From Candidatus Bathyarchaeota archaeon (GTDB lineage Archaea > Thermoproteota > Bathyarchaeia > Bathyarchaeales > Bathycorpusculaceae): 11,191 nucleotides of DNA. The notes below the pieces were generated by a model. That model had not been told where the DNA came from and made no database searches. It saw only the letters and a list, made by a program, of their open reading frames with translations. The position numbers were made by a program, and so were the translations under genes. Location: NCBI GenBank assembly GCA_030626685.1, contig DAOUTL010000034.1:1-11191 (forward strand), written 5' to 3'. Shown in pieces: positions 1 to 7,659 of the stretch; position 1 is the stretch's first letter; each line of letters starts with the position of its first letter.

Positions 1-1403
1 AGCTTTTGTCTAAACCTGTGAAGCGTGCACTAGAACGTGATGCTGAGAGGATTTTGGCAACAGGGGAAAGAACAAGAATAAGCGAGTTGCTTGCGGAACT
101 TGTTAAGTGTGGAACGGCTTTCCATCATGCTGGTTTGGGCGGTGGACACCGTAGAATAATAGAAGATTCATTCCGGCAGGGGAAAATCAAGGTTTTAACA
201 GCCACACCTACATTGGCTTTCGGCGTAAACCTGCCAGCCAGAACCGTTGTCATTCAAGATTATAAGCGGTACGAACCTGGATACGGCTACTATCCAATCA
301 GTGTTTTAGAGTACAAACAGATTGCCGGTAGGGCCGGAAGGCCCAAATACGATAAAGTTGGGGAAGCAATACTCCTAGCTAGAACCGCCGATGAGGCAGA
401 CTATTTGATGGAAAGCTACATTCTTGCGCATCCAGAGAGAATATGGTCAAGGCTTGCGGTTGAAAGAATTTTAAGGTCCCACGTGCTGGCAACTATTGCA
501 GCGGATTTTGCCCATACAGAGCGGGGAATTTACGACTTTTTTGGCAGAACATTTTACGCATACCAATACGAAACAAGGGCGATTAGCGGCATAATAGCCA
601 AGATTCTGAAGTACCTGTATGACGAAGAAATGATCGACGTCAGCGGCGAAAACATTTATGCCACAAGGTTTGGAAAACGAGTAAGCGAACTCTACATAGA
701 CCCAGTTTCAGCCGTACTCATCCGCAACGCACTAAGACGAAAACCCGCATACTTAACAGACTTAAGCCTCCTTCACATGATCGCCCACACGCCGGACATG
801 GCTCCGAAGCTGAGACCATACACGCACGAATTAGATGAAGTAGCGGTTTTCATGGAAAACCACAAAGAAGAATTTCTGGTGGATGCGCCGGATGAATGGG
901 AAGACAGAATAGCCTACGAAGAATTTCTCGGAGAAGTAAAAACAGCCATGGTTGCGAAGGCATGGATCGAAGAGACAAGCGAAGACGAAATAATCGAAAG
1001 GTTCAGGGTGCAGCCAGGCGACCTATACAGAACGATTCAAAATGCAAAATGGCTACTCTACGCCACACATGAACTAGCCCTGCTCTTCGGCAACAAACAG
1101 GTACTGCCACAAACTCTTGAACTTATAGAAAGAATAGAGAAAGGAGTAAAGAAAGAACTGCTGCCAATAGTTAAACTGGAAGGAGTAGGCAGAGTCCGCG
1201 GACGCATAATATACAACGCTGGATTCAAAACGACAGAGGACATAAAGCATGCTCCCATTAAGAGCATAATGAACTTGCCACTGATAGGACCAACATTAGC
1301 AAAGAAAATTAAGGAACAGGTTGGCGGCTTCGTTAAAAAAGAAGAATGGAAAAAACTTAAAAAAGGTGAAGAATGGGAACAAAAGGCGTTAACGGAATAT
1401 TAG
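1..1403 (+). CDS. hel308: Hel308-family ATP-dependent DNA helicase, C-terminal two thirds (cut at left edge)
   Basis: This is a superfamily 2, 3'-5' DNA helicase of the Hel308 type, which in archaea acts at stalled replication forks and in recombination. The frame is open to the left edge, so the TTG at position 6 is not the real start and the N-terminal RecA domain with Walker A and DEAD-type box is missing. Numbering from that TTG, the second RecA domain shows FHHAGL (39-44), motif V with TATPTLAFGVNLPAR (65-79) and motif VI QIAGRAGRP (105-113). A winged-helix and ratchet region follows. Near the C terminus is a helix-hairpin-helix segment, LEGVGRVRGRIIYNAGF, resembling the Hel308 domain 5 autoinhibitory region. 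About 465 residues are visible of roughly 700 usual for the family. The gene ends convergently with purB, and the two stop codons overlap at 1400-1403. A Ski2-like RNA helicase is less likely given the C-terminal HhH domain. Confidence 0.93.
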   Translation, partial: LLSKPVKRALERDAERILATGERTRISELLAELVKCGTAFHHAGLGGGHRRIIEDSFRQGKIKVLTATPTLAFGVNLPARTVVIQDYKRYEPGYGYYPISVLEYKQIAGRAGRPKYDKVGEAILLARTADEADYLMESYILAHPERIWSRLAVERILRSHVLATIAADFAHTERGIYDFFGRTFYAYQYETRAISGIIAKILKYLYDEEMIDVSGENIYATRFGKRVSELYIDPVSAVLIRNALRRKPAYLTDLSLLHMIAHTPDMAPKLRPYTHELDEVAVFMENHKEEFLVDAPDEWEDRIAYEEFLGEVKTAMVAKAWIEETSEDEIIERFRVQPGDLYRTIQNAKWLLYATHELALLFGNKQVLPQTLELIERIEKGVKKELLPIVKLEGVGRVRGRIIYNAGFKTTEDIKHAPIKSIMNLPLIGPTLAKKIKEQVGGFVKKEEWKKLKKGEEWEQKALTEY

Positions 1404-2779
1404 GTTAACCCTCCAGCTTCGCGTTCTTCCATGGTTTTTTTAACCATAAGCTCAACCTGCTTTAAGGCAGTGCCCAAATAATTTCTCGGATTCAAAGCAT
1501 CATCAATCTCTTTTTCGCTTAATTTTTCACGTACAACATTGTCCTCCAAAAGGATTTCGTTGAAATGTCGTTTTTCCATCCAGCTTTTTATTGTTAGTTT
1601 TCTGAGAAGCTCGTGGGCTTCTTGGCGACTCACGCCTTTCTTTGTCAACGCAATCATAACGGCTTCAGACATGGCGCGTCCTTGGGTTAATTCGATGTTT
1701 TTCAGCATATGCTGTTCATCAACATGTAGATTAGCTACTATGTTGCTCATTAAGAAAAGCATGTAATCAACCAAAATGCATGTTTCGGGAATAATGAACC
1801 GCTCTGCTGAAGACTGCGTTAGGTCGCGTTCATGCCAAGTTATAACATTCTCCAATGCGGGAAAAACGAGACTTCTGACAATTTTAGCCAACCCACAGAC
1901 TCTTTCGCAAGTTTCCGGATTCCGCTTATGAGGCATCGTTGAGCTACCAACTTGCTTTTTCGCTTCGAAAGGCTCGAAGAGTTCTCCAATTTCCGGTCTT
2001 TGCAGCTCCCGAACCTCAGTTGCGAAATTATCAAGCGTAGAAGCAATCATAGCCAGCAAACAAACAAGTTCAGCGTGGCGGTCCCTCTGCACAATCTGAG
2101 TGGAAATTTCAGCAGGCTTAATTCCTAACTTTTTCATAACAAGATCCTGAATTTCTGTAGCGTGCACGCCTAAACCGGCTTGAGTACCCACTGCCCCACT
2201 CATTTTTCCAACTAACACGCGTTCTCTGCATTGTCTAAGTCGCTGGATGTGCCTTGAGATTCCACGCATCCAAACAGCAAACTTAAAGCCCAACGTTATC
2301 GGCAACGCGTGTTGCCCGTGAGTTCTGCCCATCATCAATGTGTTTTTGTACTGTAAAGCCTTGTCCATCAGGATTTTCTCAAAGTTGTTCAGCCTTTTTT
2401 CAATTATTTCTAGGGCTTCCTTTAGTTGAAGGGCTGTTGCTGTATCCAGAATATCAGAGCTTGTTGCGCCTAAGTGAACGTATGCCCCGCTTGGCCCACA
2501 GGCTTCGGCTAAGGCTCTAACCAAAGCAGCAACATCATGCTTTATTTCTCGCTCAATCTCCTTCATATGACTCAATTTAACATGCTTTAACGAAGCCATA
2601 GCCACGATTTTTTCAGCAGCTTCCCGCGGTATGTCGCCAACCTCAGCGTGCGCCCACGCTAAAGCTGCCTCCACATCCAACATTTTCTGAACACGCGTCT
2701 CTTCTTCGAAAATCATTCTCATTTCAGGTGTTCCGTAACGTCTAGTGTCGATAGGGAGAATAGGCACATTTATCCCCAC
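1400..2779 (-). CDS. purB: Adenylosuccinate lyase
   Basis: This enzyme of the fumarase/aspartase superfamily cleaves SAICAR to AICAR and adenylosuccinate to AMP in purine synthesis, releasing fumarate. Visible motifs, in numbering from GTG 2779, are HLGATSSDI (102-110), GRTHGQHALP (151-160, with a catalytic-region His) and the fumarate lyase signature GSSTMPHKRNP (278-288), whose mobile loop carries the catalytic Ser. At 459 residues the length fits archaeal PurB. The start is uncertain. GTG 2779 has no ribosome-binding site. A second in-frame GTG at 2767 would give an N terminus MPILPIDTRRYG, closer to the usual MPxxPIDxRYG of this family, and has a G-rich stretch just upstream. The gene is divergent from the asparagine-synthetase-like gene and convergent with the helicase. 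It is not in a visible pur operon. Confidence 0.95.
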   Translation of the reverse strand: MGINVPILPIDTRRYGTPEMRMIFEEETRVQKMLDVEAALAWAHAEVGDIPREAAEKIVAMASLKHVKLSHMKEIEREIKHDVAALVRALAEACGPSGAYVHLGATSSDILDTATALQLKEALEIIEKRLNNFEKILMDKALQYKNTLMMGRTHGQHALPITLGFKFAVWMRGISRHIQRLRQCRERVLVGKMSGAVGTQAGLGVHATEIQDLVMKKLGIKPAEISTQIVQRDRHAELVCLLAMIASTLDNFATEVRELQRPEIGELFEPFEAKKQVGSSTMPHKRNPETCERVCGLAKIVRSLVFPALENVITWHERDLTQSSAERFIIPETCILVDYMLFLMSNIVANLHVDEQHMLKNIELTQGRAMSEAVMIALTKKGVSRQEAHELLRKLTIKSWMEKRHFNEILLEDNVVREKLSEKEIDDALNPRNYLGTALKQVELMVKKTMEEREAGGLT

Positions 2780-2853
2780 AAAAAGATAGGTGATTAAAGA
2801 TTAATGCTTTACCGAAAAAATACATAACAGTTTAAACTGAAGGATTCTTTGGC
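2780..2853. promoter_or_regulatory. Divergent promoter region between purB and the asparagine-synthetase-like gene
   Basis: This 74-base AT-rich spacer separates two divergent genes and must hold both promoters. On the plus strand TATA-like candidates are AAAATACAT (about 2817-2825) and TTTAAACT (2831-2838). On the minus strand an AT-rich stretch around 2795-2806 could serve purB. Neither is a clean match to the archaeal box, and I cannot choose between candidates. No strong ribosome-binding site precedes ATG 2854, so a short or absent 5' leader is possible. Confidence 0.35.
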
Positions 2854-4311
2854 ATGGGAGCGATAGCAGCGGTTGTAAACAAAAACGGTGAAAACGCGGC
2901 AGAAACAGCAGTTGCTATGCTAAAAATGTTAGAGCACAGCGGCGTTGAAGCCTTTGGAATAGCATCGCCGACAATTGCAAAAATAGAAAAATCCGTTGAC
3001 CCGCTGCGAAATGAAAAGCTAAACTCACCTATACTAATTGGGCATGTCTTCTCGAAAATTCTCATGTCAGACAAGCCGCAACCAACAAAATTGGAAAACG
3101 CAACGGTAGTTTTTGAGGGAAGAATCTATTCACCTAACACAGAATTTGCCGATGCAAAATTTGCCGCCGAGAAACTGGAACGAAATCGAGAAGAAAACGC
3201 TGAAGCACTTATCAAGAATTTCGAAGGAAACTTCGCCTTTGCGGTAGCCGAATCTGATAGGCTTATCGCTGGCAGAGACTCTTTAGGAGCATACCCGCTT
3301 TATTACGGCGAAAATGCAGATTTAGCGGCTCTAGCATCTGAACGCAAGGCGTTATGGAAAGTTGGAATAGAAAAAACATCTTCATTCCCACCAGGGCATC
3401 TGGCCATTGTCAGTAAACACGGTTTCAAATTCAAGCCTGTCAAAACCATTGCTTACCCAAGGATAAGACATGCAACCATGCAAAACGCAGTCAAAAAACT
3501 ACAAAAACTTTTACAGCAATCAGTCAAGGAAAGAGTTTCAGGTCTTAAAGAGGTCGCAGTGGCTTTCTCCGGCGGTTTAGACAGCAGCATAATCGCGTTT
3601 TTAGCCCGAAACTCCGGAACAGACGTGCATCTAATCTTTGTAAGCCTAAAAAACCAGCCCGAAGCTAAATACGCAAAAGAAGCAGCGGAAGCGTTGAAAC
3701 TACCACTTCACATTCATTTTTACAGTGAAAAAGACGCAGAAAATGTCCTCCCAAAAGTTTTGTGGATAATTGAGGATCCAAATCCCATCAAAACAAGCAT
3801 AGGCATTCCATTTTTTTGGACGGCGGAAAAAGTTTCAGAGATGGGATTTAGAGTTATGCTTGCTGGGCAGGGCGCTGATGAACTTTTCGGAGGCTACAAG
3901 CGGTACTTAAACGATTATTCGCGGTATGGTGAAGAATTTGCGCAGAAAACAATTTTTAACGACATCGCAAGAATGCACGAAACTAACTTTGAAAGAGATA
4001 GCAAGATCTGCAGCTTCCATAACGTGGAACTTCGCCTACCCTTTGCAACATGCCAACTAGCAAAATTTGCTGCAAGTTTGCCCTTACAACTAAAAATAGG
4101 GTCGCCAGACGACATGCTGAGAAAAATCGTGTTGAGAAAAGTGGGTGAGAACGTTGGGCTTCCGTATTTCATAGTGAACAAGCCGAAAAGAGCAATACAA
4201 TATACGACGGGTGTGAACAAAGTCATTAAAAGATTAGCCAAACAGAAAGGATTAGCCACGAAAGAATATTTACAGAAAATGTTTCAAACAACATTTAAAG
4301 GAATGATATAA
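2854..4311 (+). CDS. Asparagine synthetase-like protein lacking the glutaminase cysteine
   Basis: The protein has the two-domain layout of AsnB: an N-terminal Ntn-type glutaminase fold (about 1-195) and a C-terminal ATP-pyrophosphatase synthetase domain. The synthetase domain is well preserved: PP-loop SGGLDSS (239-245), GQGADELFGGY (338-348), a segment VELRLPF (391-397) and KRAIQYTTG (445-453). Asparagine formation from aspartate and ATP through a beta-aspartyl-AMP intermediate is therefore expected. The glutaminase domain keeps its scaffold (GNFAFA, GRDSLGAYPLYY 140-151, ASERKALW), but the required MCGI start reads MGAI, so nucleophile Cys2 is Gly. The usual RGPD and NGEIYN substrate motifs read HSGVEAFG and EGRIYS. 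I infer use of free ammonia, or a different amine, instead of glutamine. Length is 485 residues. The stop is one base before the deacetylase ATG, implying co-transcription. A paralog with a non-aspartate substrate is possible. Confidence 0.85.
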   Translation: MGAIAAVVNKNGENAAETAVAMLKMLEHSGVEAFGIASPTIAKIEKSVDPLRNEKLNSPILIGHVFSKILMSDKPQPTKLENATVVFEGRIYSPNTEFADAKFAAEKLERNREENAEALIKNFEGNFAFAVAESDRLIAGRDSLGAYPLYYGENADLAALASERKALWKVGIEKTSSFPPGHLAIVSKHGFKFKPVKTIAYPRIRHATMQNAVKKLQKLLQQSVKERVSGLKEVAVAFSGGLDSSIIAFLARNSGTDVHLIFVSLKNQPEAKYAKEAAEALKLPLHIHFYSEKDAENVLPKVLWIIEDPNPIKTSIGIPFFWTAEKVSEMGFRVMLAGQGADELFGGYKRYLNDYSRYGEEFAQKTIFNDIARMHETNFERDSKICSFHNVELRLPFATCQLAKFAASLPLQLKIGSPDDMLRKIVLRKVGENVGLPYFIVNKPKRAIQYTTGVNKVIKRLAKQKGLATKEYLQKMFQTTFKGMI

Positions 4312-4312
4312 C

Positions 4313-5377
4313 ATGAACAGAACAGCCGTGGTTTTTTCACCTAAATATTATCGACATAACCCCGGCAGAGGCCATCCTGAATCGGCAAAACGTCTCCGCA
4401 GAATCGCCAACGAACTGGAAAAAAGCAAACTTCGAGGCGTCGAAAATTGGCAGTTTGTTAAACCAGAAAAGGCTCGTTTAGAGGATGTTGAACTTGTCCA
4501 TGGCACGGAATACATCCAGCTTGTGGAGGCTGTCTGTAAATCAGGAGGCGGTCTTCTGGACTTGGAAGACACTGTGGCTTCGCCGGAAAGTTTCGAAGTT
4601 GCCCTTTACGCTGTAGGCGGAACCTTAAAGGCTGTTAACCTTGTAATTGAGAAAAAATTTCGAAATGCCTTCGCTTTGGTTCGACCTCCAGGGCATCATG
4701 CTGGAAAATACAGTGCATGCGGCTTCTGCATCTTCAATAACATCGCTATAGTCGCTGAATACTTGCTCAAAAAATTCAAGTTGAAGAGAGTTTTAATCTT
4801 GGATATAGATGCTCATCATGGAAACGGAACGCAAGAAGCATTCTACGAAACAAGTAAAGTCCTATACGTGAGCTTACATCAAGACCCGCGAGGTTTTCCA
4901 GGAACTGGCTTTATAGATGAAATCGGAGGGAGCGAAGGCTTAGGCTACAATGTTAATGTTCCTCTACCATTCAGAACAGGCGACCAAACCTATCTAAAAG
5001 CAATAAATGAAGTTGTAAAGCCCGTAATACGCCAGTATAAACCGCAATTCATACTGGTGTCAGCTGGTTTAGACGGACATTACACAGACCCTGTGGCAAG
5101 TCTCTCCCTCTCAGCCTCATGCTACCAAGAAGTTTACGAAACAATAGTTAATTTAGCTTCAGAAATGTGTGAGGGAAAACTTGTATCCGTACTGGAAGGC
5201 GGTTACAGCCTAAATTTTGTTGGAAAAATAGCTACAGCAGCCATTGCAAAAATGAGCGGAACCTTTTACAATGTAGACGACAAAGCTCCAGCAATTAGAG
5301 AACGCGTCAGAGAGCAAGGTGAAAAAGTTATAGAAGAAACGAAAAAAGTTCAGAAGGCTTTCTGGAATATAAATTAG
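4313..5377 (+). CDS. HDAC-superfamily (AcuC-like) zinc-dependent deacetylase
   Basis: This is an arginase/deacetylase-fold amidohydrolase of the histone deacetylase, acetoin utilisation protein and acetylpolyamine amidohydrolase superfamily. It hydrolyses acyl-amide bonds with one Zn2+. Active-site motifs are complete: RPPGHHA (124-130, the tandem catalytic histidines H128/H129), GFCIFNN (137-143), DIDAHHGNGT (164-173, zinc ligands D166 and H168), AGLDGH (251-256, zinc ligand D254) and EGGY (295-298, with the transition-state Tyr298). Length 354 is typical of prokaryotic class II-like members. The ATG sits one base after the upstream stop, and an AAAGGA Shine-Dalgarno lies inside the end of the upstream gene, supporting translational coupling. 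Archaeal substrates are not settled; acetyl-lysine on chromatin proteins such as Alba, small acetylated amines and polyamines are all possible. The sequence does not decide. Confidence 0.93.
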   Translation: MNRTAVVFSPKYYRHNPGRGHPESAKRLRRIANELEKSKLRGVENWQFVKPEKARLEDVELVHGTEYIQLVEAVCKSGGGLLDLEDTVASPESFEVALYAVGGTLKAVNLVIEKKFRNAFALVRPPGHHAGKYSACGFCIFNNIAIVAEYLLKKFKLKRVLILDIDAHHGNGTQEAFYETSKVLYVSLHQDPRGFPGTGFIDEIGGSEGLGYNVNVPLPFRTGDQTYLKAINEVVKPVIRQYKPQFILVSAGLDGHYTDPVASLSLSASCYQEVYETIVNLASEMCEGKLVSVLEGGYSLNFVGKIATAAIAKMSGTFYNVDDKAPAIRERVREQGEKVIEETKKVQKAFWNIN

Positions 5378-5405
5378 CGGCTCTAAAAATGTAAATTTTA
5401 AGCTG

Positions 5406-5420
5406 AAAGAAAATAAAAAG
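5406..5420 (-). terminator. U-rich transcription terminator after the ferredoxin gene
   Basis: On the minus strand, 14 bases after the ferredoxin stop, the sequence reads CTTTTTATTTTCTTT. Archaeal RNA polymerase terminates at such U-rich runs without needing a hairpin. No comparable T-rich tract is seen on the plus strand after the deacetylase gene. Confidence 0.5.
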
Positions 5421-5434
5421 GCAAAAGGCTAAGG

Positions 5435-5617
5435 TTACTCGATTACTTGGATTGCACTCTCTGGACATTGAACTTCGCAAGCTCTGCAAACCAGGCATTC
5501 TTCAACTTTTACTGGAACGGACTTTTCATCCTTGATCTCGAAAACACCTACGGGACAAGTATCTACACATGTGCTGCATCCGGTGCATTTATCATTATCA
5601 ACTATGATCTTCACCAT
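5435..5617 (-). CDS. Ferredoxin with two [4Fe-4S] clusters
   Basis: This 60-residue electron carrier of the bacterial/clostridial-type 2[4Fe-4S] family shuttles low-potential electrons in the cytoplasm. It has two CxxCxxCxxxCP motifs, with cysteines at 11, 14, 17, 21 and 41, 44, 47, 51. Each set provides three ligands to one cluster and its fourth Cys to the other. Both cluster sets are intact. The start is ATG 5617, with a purine-rich GAGGGATGG ribosome-binding region just upstream. A TATA-like CTTTTATT on the minus strand (5664-5671) lies about 50 bases upstream of the ATG, so it may have its own promoter although it follows the ribophorin-like gene on the same strand with a 68-base gap. 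No redox partner is visible except possibly the nearby radical SAM protein, whose cluster needs an electron donor; this link is speculative. Confidence 0.95.
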   Translation of the reverse strand: MVKIIVDNDKCTGCSTCVDTCPVGVFEIKDEKSVPVKVEECLVCRACEVQCPESAIQVIE

Positions 5618-5663
5618 TTTCCATCCCTCTCTAACTAGATTTTCATTGAAAAATGAACAGTAG

Positions 5664-5671
5664 AATAAAAG
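5664..5671 (-). promoter_or_regulatory. Candidate TATA box for the ferredoxin gene
   Basis: The minus strand reads CTTTTATT. A transcription start about 25 bases downstream would fall near 5643, giving a leader of about 26 bases that includes the ribosome-binding site. Placement rests on sequence and spacing only. Confidence 0.35.
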
Positions 5672-5685
5672 TGTTTAGGTTCAAA

Positions 5686-7410
5686 TTAGCGGATTTCTTC
5701 ACGAATTCTTAAGAGTATTCCGTTAATTGCTGTTTCAGCCTTCTCTTTTCTGCTCTGGTAATCCGCTAGAAGCTTTCGATAGGCTCCCAATGAAAGTTCT
5801 CCCCGACGGTGACGAGCCTCAATGCTTTTGATGTTGGCTTCAACCTCGTTGATTTCGGTTTCTACAATTTCAAGTTGCCGCATTAAGTCGGCATATCGAC
5901 CGCCGACCGCACGCATCTTCTCCTTAAGCTCCGCCAAGCTTCTAGACAATGTGCCAAGGCGTGTTTCCAAGGTTTTTCTCCGCACCTTATACCGACGCCT
6001 CGGAATCTTCCCTTTCCGCGCTCTAATTTTAAGGGATTCTATTTCCAAAATTGTTTTCCTCTTCTCCTCGTATGCATCTATAAAAGACTTGATGTATTCT
6101 GGGCGAATTCTTACCGCTACTCTGGGCACAGCGACTCGAGCTGGAGCCCTAGGTCTTTTCCAAACAACAGCAACTGCACATCCAACAATTGCTAAAGCCC
6201 ATATCCATAACGTGGGACGGAAAGATAACCATAAAGGACTATACTCATACACTATTCCAACGTTAAAGCTGTTTAAAGAAAATATTCCCTGTCTGTTTAT
6301 GGTTACTGATTCTTGGAAAACACTTCTCGATATGCTATAGGAATCGCCGATTAAAGAATTTTCAAAACTCAGCACTCTCGCGCCTTCTGGTAAAACAAAG
6401 GTCACTGATGACTGCTCAATGTAATAATTCACATGTTGGAATAATGGAAATGTAAGGGCAAAGTTGTTAGCCCCTCCTTGCATGATATAGTCGCCAGGCA
6501 AACGATATTTCACTGTAAATCTAGCGGATCTGTTGGTTTCCAATGGCAACGTAAAAGAAATTTCATAGCGGTTCGTCTTTTCGTCAGTCTGTGTTGGCTT
6601 TCCCATTCTTCTTCCAAATTGATCTTGCGCAGTTGGATCAGAAGCATTAGGAGGCAGAATCACCTCGATGGAGCTTAATTCTTTCTGTGCCGTATTGGTT
6701 ATGTAGTATGTGTCTGAAACTTCCACCTCACCCAGACCGTTTATCCTAACCTCACGTTTCAGCTCGTGCACATCGACCATTCGTATTTCATCGTCACTCG
6801 CTGAGAAAGTTATGTTTCTCGGGGAATAACTAAACGCTGACAAATTTTCTTTAAAGTAAGTGTCCAACTCTTCTTTTCTGGTCGATAAAAAGATTGAAAC
6901 ACTACAATTAGCCGCTGGTTTCGTTAAACTCGGGTACTCTGGAAAATCTAAGGTGAAGCTGTTTGCATCTTTGGCATTAAGAAGATTGTTCGAAAGCAAA
7001 AATCCAACAGTGAAAACATGTGTTGCCCCGTTGCTTATGTCTAATGGTTGCGGAAAGTTTACTTCCACAGCGTAGAAGCCCATGCGATTTTCTAACGGCA
7101 CATTAGACTTTACATGGAAGACATCAGACGCGTTATAAGCCATGCAACGAAGAACATGAAAGCCATACTTATACGGAAAACCTATGAGAAAACGTTCGAC
7201 AGTTGCTGTTCCATCCAACGCCTTGCCCACTATTCGTATAGTGTCGTTTATGAAAACGTAGCCATTGTACATAACCTCTACCGTATGATTCACATGCTCT
7301 ATGCTATAGTCCACATTCGCCGCCTCAACAGTTTTGACATTGAATGAAATTGAGATAACAATCATCATAGCAATGATTGAGGTAGTAAACGCTAAGGCCG
7401 CTTTTTTCAC
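5686..7410 (-). CDS. Ribophorin I (OST1)-like membrane protein
   Basis: Numbering starts at GTG 7410 (574 residues). Visible in order are a signal peptide or anchor (MKK, hydrophobic about 4-25, then VKTVEA), a large exterior beta-rich domain with eight N-x-S/T sequons (N41, 55, 93, 168, 189, 199, 255, 293), one membrane helix (about 399-417, PTLWIWALAIVGCAVAVVW), a basic stretch and a cytoplasmic coiled coil of about 155 residues. This is the architecture and length of eukaryotic ribophorin I, a non-catalytic oligosaccharyltransferase subunit. From memory of human RPN1, matching landmarks are FAL..HV..I..S.VTF.LPEGA near 317-345, SISR shortly after, KTLET..TL at 479-486 in the coil, and the final G.L....Y....... 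..K......I..IL pattern. The start is set by GGAGGG six bases upstream; the ATG at 7467 is rejected because it lies in the likely TATA box. Function in archaeal N-glycosylation is inferred. Confidence 0.78.
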   Translation of the reverse strand: MKKAALAFTTSIIAMMIVISISFNVKTVEAANVDYSIEHVNHTVEVMYNGYVFINDTIRIVGKALDGTATVERFLIGFPYKYGFHVLRCMAYNASDVFHVKSNVPLENRMGFYAVEVNFPQPLDISNGATHVFTVGFLLSNNLLNAKDANSFTLDFPEYPSLTKPAANCSVSIFLSTRKEELDTYFKENLSAFSYSPRNITFSASDDEIRMVDVHELKREVRINGLGEVEVSDTYYITNTAQKELSSIEVILPPNASDPTAQDQFGRRMGKPTQTDEKTNRYEISFTLPLETNRSARFTVKYRLPGDYIMQGGANNFALTFPLFQHVNYYIEQSSVTFVLPEGARVLSFENSLIGDSYSISRSVFQESVTINRQGIFSLNSFNVGIVYEYSPLWLSFRPTLWIWALAIVGCAVAVVWKRPRAPARVAVPRVAVRIRPEYIKSFIDAYEEKRKTILEIESLKIRARKGKIPRRRYKVRRKTLETRLGTLSRSLAELKEKMRAVGGRYADLMRQLEIVETEINEVEANIKSIEARHRRGELSLGAYRKLLADYQSRKEKAETAINGILLRIREEIR

Positions 7411-7416
7411 ATGGTT

Positions 7417-7422
7417 CCCTCC
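7417..7422 (-). promoter_or_regulatory. Shine-Dalgarno site that decides the ribophorin-like start
   Basis: The minus strand reads GGAGGG, then six bases (AACCAT), then GTG at 7410. This is a near-ideal ribosome-binding site and spacing. The resulting N terminus, MKK followed by a hydrophobic stretch, is a proper signal peptide, whereas the longer ORF would add 19 polar residues before it. Confidence 0.75.
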
Positions 7423-7466
7423 GCTCGATTTTCGAATTTTAGGCTTTCTATTTATTGATGAACCCA

Positions 7467-7475
7467 TTTATTTAA
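7467..7475 (-). promoter_or_regulatory. Candidate TATA box for the ribophorin-like gene
   Basis: The minus strand reads TTAAATAAA. It lies about 60 bases upstream of GTG 7410, predicting a start of transcription near 7446 and a leader of about 35 bases. The box overlaps the upstream in-frame ATG at 7467, which argues against that ATG. Confidence 0.4.
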
Positions 7476-7649
7476 CTTTTAGATTACACTACCTTGAGTT
7501 ACGTATTATCTACCAATTTGCATCACAGAGGAATCCTTTAAATTCGCATACACACGTGACAACCGTGAAGCATCTTGGTTGCTGAGACCTCGGCCAACAT
7601 TCAATTCACACTTAGATTTTCCCGCTAGGTTTTGAGCCTGTCAAATAAT

Positions 7650-7659
7650 AATAAATTAA
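7650..7659 (+). promoter_or_regulatory. Candidate TATA box for the radical SAM gene
   Basis: The plus strand reads AATAAATTAA. Initiation about 25 bases downstream would be near 7680 and would leave a leader of about 20 bases containing the GGAG ribosome-binding site at 7688-7691. An alternative AT-rich stretch at 7665-7673 would put initiation inside or after that site and is less likely. Confidence 0.35.

Noticed and set aside
1058..1267. Minus-strand open frame inside the helicase gene
   Set aside because: It is an antisense shadow of a strongly supported helicase frame, with no ribosome-binding site or recognisable motif.
3915..4259. 114-codon minus-strand open frame within the asparagine-synthetase-like gene
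   Set aside because: It is a shadow of the conserved synthetase domain, with no independent start signals.
5642..5657. Perfect inverted repeat TTCATT-GAAA-AATGAA upstream of the ferredoxin gene
   Set aside because: The stem is six AT-rich base pairs, likely too weak for a terminator, and its place in the ferredoxin leader could be chance.
5822..6340. 172-codon plus-strand open frame opposite the ribophorin-like gene
   Set aside because: It is antisense to the coiled-coil and membrane segments, its composition follows the complementary codons, and no family is recognised.
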